Shown: one piece after another, positions 5,857 through 9,169 of the stretch
Numbering within the stretch: position 1 is the first letter of the stretch
How the letters are laid out: each line of letters begins with the position of its first letter
Assembly (NCBI GenBank): GCA_015065045.1
Contig: SVRB01000058.1
Location: 1 to 9,169 of the forward strand
Length of the DNA stretch: 9,169 bases
Direction of reading: 5' to 3'
From: Oscillospiraceae bacterium
Lineage (GTDB): Bacteria; Bacillota; Clostridia; Oscillospirales; CAG-272
Position numbers and translations under genes: made by a program
Notes under the pieces: model-generated
Told to the model about the DNA's origin: nothing
Database searches by the model: none
What the model saw: the letters and a program-made list of their open reading frames with translations, nothing else

Positions 5857-6564
5857 ATGAGAATTGATAAGCTGTTGACCACTATGGGCCTTGCAACGCG
5901 AAGCGAGACTTCAAAAGCCGTTCGCAAGGGGCAGGTTAAGGTCAACGGGTGCGTGATCTCCAAAAGTGATCACAAGGTTGATCCCGAAAAGGATACAATT
6001 GAATATATGGGCAAGCCCGTTTTGTATATGAAAAACATATACATTATGTTAAATAAGCCCTCGGGTATCGTTTCATCCACCGACGGCAAGGACGGGGTAA
6101 CCGTTATTTCACTATTGCCCGACGAACTGCAGAAATGCGGTCTTTTTCCGTGCGGACGTCTTGATAAGGATACGTTAGGATTTTTACTTCTAACAAACGA
6201 CGGAAGCACAGCGCACTATCTTCTTTCGCCTAAAAGACACGTGAGCAAGGTATATTACGTAAAAACACAGTCTCCCGTTTCCGACAGTGACATTAAAATG
6301 CTCGAAAATGGAGTTACACTTGACCACGGCGACGTTGCCCTTCCCGCTAAGGTGGAAAAAGTATGCGATACAGAATTAAAGATAACCATCGTCGAGGGAA
6401 TGTATCACCAGATAAAAAGAATGTTAGAAGCTGTAAACAACAAGGTCATATATCTCGAAAGAATCGAATTCGGTACTCTGCCGCTTGACACCTCTCTTAA
6501 AAGAGGTGAATGGCGTTATCTCACCGAGCAGGAGATCGACGTTCTTATGAAACAGACAAAATAA
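5857..6564 (+). CDS. rsuA: RsuA-family 16S rRNA pseudouridine synthase
   Basis: This is a 235-aa member of the RsuA/RluB/E/F branch of pseudouridine synthases. It has an S4 RNA-binding domain at about 1-48 (M-R-I-D-K-L-L, then R-K-G-Q-V-K-V-N-G), followed by the catalytic domain. That domain shows L-N-K-P-S-G (65-70), G-R-L-D-K-D-T (100-106) with catalytic Asp103, L-L-L-T-N-D-G, and the RsuA-type ending E-G-M-Y-H-Q-I-K-R-M-L. In E. coli RsuA isomerises U516 of 16S rRNA; the same target is inferred here. Starts at GTG 5842 and TTG 5851 are in frame. The ATG at 5857 gives the family N-terminus; GGTGA (5841-5845) is 11 nt away from it, or 5 nt from the TTG, so a 2-residue longer form is possible. 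The GTG lies within the ribosome binding site and is rejected. The gene sits between the 31-aa gene and tex (17-bp gap) in one likely operon. Confidence 0.9.
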   Translation: MRIDKLLTTMGLATRSETSKAVRKGQVKVNGCVISKSDHKVDPEKDTIEYMGKPVLYMKNIYIMLNKPSGIVSSTDGKDGVTVISLLPDELQKCGLFPCGRLDKDTLGFLLLTNDGSTAHYLLSPKRHVSKVYYVKTQSPVSDSDIKMLENGVTLDHGDVALPAKVEKVCDTELKITIVEGMYHQIKRMLEAVNNKVIYLERIEFGTLPLDTSLKRGEWRYLTEQEIDVLMKQTK

Positions 6565-6581
6565 AGGAGCTTACATATAAA

Positions 6582-8738
6582 ATGGATATTAACAAGACTC
6601 TTGCCGAAGAATTCGGCATAAAGCAAACTCAGGTTGACAATACCGTTAAGCTTATTGACGAGGGAAACACCATTCCTTTTATTGCGCGTTACAGAAAGGA
6701 GCTTACAGGCTCGCTTGACGACGAAATACTCCGTAATCTTTTTGACAGATTAAACTATCTAAGAAACCTCAACAAGAGAAAAGAAGAGGTTTTTAACCTT
6801 ATATCCGAACAGGGCAAAATGACTCCCGAAATCGAAAAGGCTTTGGCAGATGCAAAAATTCTGACCGAGGTCGAGGACATTTACCGTCCCTTTAAGCCGC
6901 ACAGAAAAACAAGAGCATCCGTTGCAAGAGAAAAAGGACTTGAACCGCTTTCAACCCTTATAATCGAGCAGAAGAATAAATATGATTCAACTCTTGAAGA
7001 AATTGCGGCAACATACATAGATGAAGAAAAGGGAGTAAACTCTGCCGAGGAAGCGTTGGCAGGCGCTTGCGATATTATATCGGAAAGCATATCCGACAAC
7101 GCCGAATACAGAAAGAATATCCGCAGTCTTACTTTTAATTACGGAAAGATCGTAACCAAGCAGGCAAAGGAAGAAGACTCCGTTTATGCGCAATATTATG
7201 ATTTCAAGGGCAGCTTAAAGGATCTCCCCGGCCACAGAATCCTTGCTATCAACCGCGCCGAAAAAGAGGAATTTATTAAAGCTTCCATTGATATTGACAG
7301 CGATATCATTTTGAACTATCTTTTCGGTCAGGTCGTAACAAACTTAAACAGCCCTGCTAAAAAGTACGTTTCAGCGGCGGTTGTTGACAGCTATGACAGA
7401 CTTATTTCACCCTCGATCGAAAGAGAAATACGCTCTGCGCTTTTTGACGATGCAAGTGAGGGTGCTATAAAATTATTTGAAGAAAACCTCAAAAACTTAC
7501 TTATGTCAGCTCCCTTAAAGGGCAAGACAGTAATGGGATACGACCCCGGATACCGTACGGGATGCAAGCTTGCGGTCGTTGATAAAACGGGTAAGGTTCT
7601 TGATACTGCCGTAATTTATCCGACAAAGCCGCAGGAAAGAATCGAAGAATCGGCTGCTGTTGTAAAAAGACTCATTAAAAAATACGGTGTTGACACAATC
7701 GCTATCGGTAACGGCACAGCTTCAAAGGAAAGCGAAATATTTATTGCAAACGTCCTCAGAGAAATTCCCGAAGACGTAAAATACGCTATGGTAAGCGAAG
7801 CGGGCGCATCGGTTTATTCCGCATCTAAGCTCGGAACAGAAGAATTCCCTGACTTTGACGTTACACAAAGAAGCGCTGTTTCTATCGCTCGCAGACTTCA
7901 GGATCCCCTTGCTGAGCTTGTAAAGATTGATCCTAAGTCGATAGGTGTCGGTCAGTATCAGCACGATATGAAAGCTGCAAGACTTGATTCAGCATTAACA
8001 GGCGTTGTTGAGGACTGCGTAAACGCTGTCGGCGTTGACGTTAATACAGCAAGCTATTCTTTGCTTTCATATATCTCGGGTATAAACACAACGTCAGCAA
8101 AGAACATAGTTAAATACAGAGAAGAAAACGGCGAGTTTTCTTCAAGAAAACAGATATTAAAGGTTCCCAAAATCGGCGCGAAGGCGTTTGAACAGTGCGC
8201 GGGGTTCTTGCGTGTATCAGGCTCCGATGACATACTCGATAACACGGGCGTTCACCCCGAATCATACGGAATCGCAAGAAAGCTCCTCAAAAGATACGGA
8301 CTTGAGGAAGCTGATATTGGCAACGAAAAAATTAAGCTTCTCAGACTTAAAATCGAGATGGAAGGACAGAAAAAAGTATGCGACGAGCTTGAGGTCGGCG
8401 AACCCACTCTTGTTGATATTGTAAACGAACTCGAAAAGCCCGGACGCGACGTTAGAGACAGTCTTCCCCTCCCCGTTCTCCGTACAGACGTTATGGATAT
8501 GAGCGACCTCACCCCCGGTATGCAGCTTACCGGAACAGTCAGAAACGTTATCGATTTCGGCGCTTTTGTGGATATCGGTGTGCACCAGGACGGACTTGTG
8601 CACATCTCGGAAATTTCCGATAAATTTATTAAGCACCCGTCGGAAGCACTTGCTGTCGGAGACATCGTAAACGTTAAGGTTAAGAGCGTTGACGTTGCTA
8701 AAAAACGTATTTCTCTTACTATGAAAGACACAATTTAA
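6582..8738 (+). CDS. tex: Tex family RNA-binding transcription accessory protein
   Basis: The 718-aa product is close to the usual 720-780 for Tex/YhgF proteins. It is a cytoplasmic nucleic-acid-binding scaffold that affects transcription and, in some species, toxin expression or RNA turnover; its exact reaction is not settled. Domains in order: helical Tex N-domain (about 1-190) with the signature I-P-F-I-A-R-Y-R-K-E, a YqgF/RNase H-like domain starting at G-Y-D-P-G-Y-R-T-G (319-327, Asp321), a helix-hairpin-helix pair (about 488-547), and a C-terminal S1 RNA-binding domain (about 643-715; T-G-T-V-R-N-V-I-D-F-G-A-F-V-D-I-G). All domains look intact. AAGGAG at 6564-6569 lies 12 nt before the ATG. 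An in-frame ATG at 6510 inside rsuA would add 24 residues unlike the family and is rejected. It is third in the likely operon; no strong terminator follows. Confidence 0.95.
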   Translation: MDINKTLAEEFGIKQTQVDNTVKLIDEGNTIPFIARYRKELTGSLDDEILRNLFDRLNYLRNLNKRKEEVFNLISEQGKMTPEIEKALADAKILTEVEDIYRPFKPHRKTRASVAREKGLEPLSTLIIEQKNKYDSTLEEIAATYIDEEKGVNSAEEALAGACDIISESISDNAEYRKNIRSLTFNYGKIVTKQAKEEDSVYAQYYDFKGSLKDLPGHRILAINRAEKEEFIKASIDIDSDIILNYLFGQVVTNLNSPAKKYVSAAVVDSYDRLISPSIEREIRSALFDDASEGAIKLFEENLKNLLMSAPLKGKTVMGYDPGYRTGCKLAVVDKTGKVLDTAVIYPTKPQERIEESAAVVKRLIKKYGVDTIAIGNGTASKESEIFIANVLREIPEDVKYAMVSEAGASVYSASKLGTEEFPDFDVTQRSAVSIARRLQDPLAELVKIDPKSIGVGQYQHDMKAARLDSALTGVVEDCVNAVGVDVNTASYSLLSYISGINTTSAKNIVKYREENGEFSSRKQILKVPKIGAKAFEQCAGFLRVSGSDDILDNTGVHPESYGIARKLLKRYGLEEADIGNEKIKLLRLKIEMEGQKKVCDELEVGEPTLVDIVNELEKPGRDVRDSLPLPVLRTDVMDMSDLTPGMQLTGTVRNVIDFGAFVDIGVHQDGLVHISEISDKFIKHPSEALAVGDIVNVKVKSVDVAKKRISLTMKDTI

Positions 8739-8741
8739 TCA

Positions 8742-8757
8742 TTCTAATATATTAGAA
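8742..8757. repeat. Perfect 16-bp AT-rich palindrome after tex
   Basis: TTCTAATATATTAGAA is a perfect inverted repeat with no loop, starting 3 bp after the tex stop. It lacks GC pairs at the base and is not followed directly by a T tract (a T run occurs at about 8768-8773), so it is a poor intrinsic terminator. It could be a protein-binding site or a weak mRNA 3'-end hairpin. Confidence 0.45.
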
Positions 8758-8802
8758 CTCGGTAACATTTTTTCTATTCCTCTATTCACAGTTTATTATT
8801 CT

Positions 8803-8842
8803 AAATTGTACAAATTGCACAATTTGGTTTATGTAAATTTGG
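8803..8842. promoter_or_regulatory. AAATTG/AATTTG repeat cluster upstream of the ABC ATPase
   Basis: A 9-bp near-tandem repeat, AAATTGTAC then AAATTGCAC (8803-8820), is followed by AATTTGG at 8821-8827 and again at 8836-8842. AAATTGT (8803-8809) and ACAATTT (8819-8825) are also an inverted repeat with a 9-bp gap. The cluster ends about 13 bp before the proposed -35 box at 8855, where an activator or repressor could bind. AT-rich composition makes chance a real alternative. Confidence 0.3.
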
Positions 8843-8854
8843 GGAAATAACATC

Positions 8855-8883
8855 TTTAAAAATGGAGAAAAATTTGTTAAAAT
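8855..8883 (+). promoter_or_regulatory. Probable SigA-type promoter of the sugar ABC ATPase gene
   Basis: TTTAAA (8855-8860; 4 of 6) and TAAAAT (8878-8883; 5 of 6) are 17 bp apart. The predicted start near 8890 would give a leader of about 66 nt that ends in the strong ribosome binding site AGGAGG (8944-8949). The gap to tex and the separate promoter imply the ATPase is transcribed apart from the rsuA-tex operon. Confidence 0.45.
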
Positions 8884-8955
8884 ATATCAGATAAAAAAGT
8901 ATATATTCAAGCTGCTGAACACAGTTAGCTTTGACTTAATCTTAGGAGGATTCAA

Positions 8956-9169
8956 ATGGCAGGTTTATCATTTAGACACATTTACAAAAAGTATCCCGGA
9001 GGCGTTACAGCCGTTTCCGATTTCTGTCTTGAAGTAAAAGACAAGGAATTTATCATTTTCGTTGGTCCTTCCGGTTGCGGAAAATCAACAACACTTCGTA
9101 TGGTTGCAGGACTTGAAGAAATCACAGAGGGCGAACTCTTTATCGGCGATAAGTTGGTAAACGACATTG
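8956..9169 (+). CDS. ugpC: UgpC/MsmX-family sugar ABC transporter ATPase (N-terminal part)
   Basis: The first 71 residues are visible; the gene runs off the window and the family is usually about 360-380 aa. The sequence shows the Y-K-K-Y-P-G-G-V-T-A-V start typical of the CUT1-type carbohydrate ATPases (UgpC, MsmK, MsmX, MalK). The Walker A motif is G-P-S-G-C-G-K-S-T (37-45), followed by L-R-M-V-A-G-L-E-E and the G-E-L-F-I-G-D segment. The protein couples ATP hydrolysis to sugar import at the cytoplasmic face. In Gram-positive bacteria one such ATPase often serves several oligosaccharide permeases encoded elsewhere, which would fit its isolated position here. AGGAGG at 8944-8949, 6 nt before the ATG, makes the start secure. 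Walker B, the signature motif and the regulatory C-terminal domain lie outside the window, so the substrate cannot be specified. Confidence 0.93.
   Translation, partial: MAGLSFRHIYKKYPGGVTAVSDFCLEVKDKEFIIFVGPSGCGKSTTLRMVAGLEEITEGELFIGDKLVNDI

Noticed and set aside
6489..6508. 7-bp hairpin CACCTCT/AGAGGTG near the end of rsuA
   Set aside because: No T tract follows and the bases encode conserved RsuA residues near the C-terminus, so coding constraint explains it.
6510..6581. Upstream ATG that would extend Tex by 24 residues into rsuA
   Set aside because: The extension does not resemble Tex N-termini, its SD-like AGAGGTGA abuts the ATG with no spacing, and the ATG at 6582 has AAGGAG upstream and the family N-terminus.
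8252..8731. 159-codon minus-strand open frame opposite the tex 3' end
   Set aside because: It is Ser/Thr/Pro-rich shadow coding of the conserved Tex S1 region, with no promoter or ribosome binding site.
8862..8894. 10-codon frame in the gap before the sugar ATPase
   Set aside because: No ribosome binding site, and it overlaps the proposed promoter.
1..9169. CRISPR arrays, tRNA/rRNA genes, insertion sequences, attachment sites, riboswitches, toxin-antitoxin or defence genes
   Set aside because: I looked for repeat-spacer patterns, terminal inverted repeats, transposase/integrase motifs and structured leaders on both strands and saw none I could support.

Overview
The window looks like ordinary chromosome from a low- to mid-GC Gram-positive anaerobe, most likely a gut-type Clostridia (Bacillota). 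Supporting signs are the archaeal/eukaryote-like class of prolyl-tRNA synthetase ending, GGAGG/GGTGA-type ribosome binding sites, SigA-type promoters with TAAAAT or GATAAT -10 boxes, a RodA/NlpC-P60/Tex gene set, and a UgpC/MsmX-type sugar ATPase behind its own promoter. There is no phage, IS, CRISPR, tRNA or rRNA sequence that I can recognise. I did not compute a species placement.

Layout. Bases 1-101 are the last 32 codons of proS (+). rodA follows at 151-1275 (+), probably with its own promoter overlapping the proS stop, and ends at a strong hairpin terminator. A second, bidirectional terminator separates it from lacZ, which runs convergently at 1365-4418 (-). lacZ is a full-length GH2 beta-galactosidase with its own near-consensus promoter, and an inverted repeat that looks like an operator sits inside that promoter. 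Another terminator (4497-4526) isolates lacZ from the next minus-strand gene at 4534-5529, a membrane-anchored or secreted protein with a peptidoglycan-binding domain and an NlpC/P60 endopeptidase domain.

The 211-bp region 5530-5740 is a divergent promoter region: one SigA-like promoter fires left into the NlpC/P60 gene and one fires right into a probable operon. That operon holds a previously uncalled 31-codon membrane miniprotein (5741-5836), an RsuA-type 16S rRNA pseudouridine synthase (5857-6564) and the RNA-binding transcription accessory protein Tex (6582-8738). After a 217-bp AT-rich gap with a perfect palindrome, AATTTG-type repeats and a likely promoter, the window ends inside the N-terminal part of a UgpC/MsmX-type ABC ATPase (8956 onward).

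Functionally, three themes are interleaved without forming one pathway. They are cell-wall growth and remodelling (RodA, NlpC/P60), translation and RNA handling (ProS, RsuA, Tex) and sugar use (LacZ cleaving beta-galactosides in the cytoplasm, and the shared ATPase that could energise their import). I did not find a convincing novel multi-gene system. The points most worth a second look are the 31-aa membrane protein, the putative lacZ operator with a corrected lacZ start, and the glutamate at the third catalytic position of the NlpC/P60 domain.
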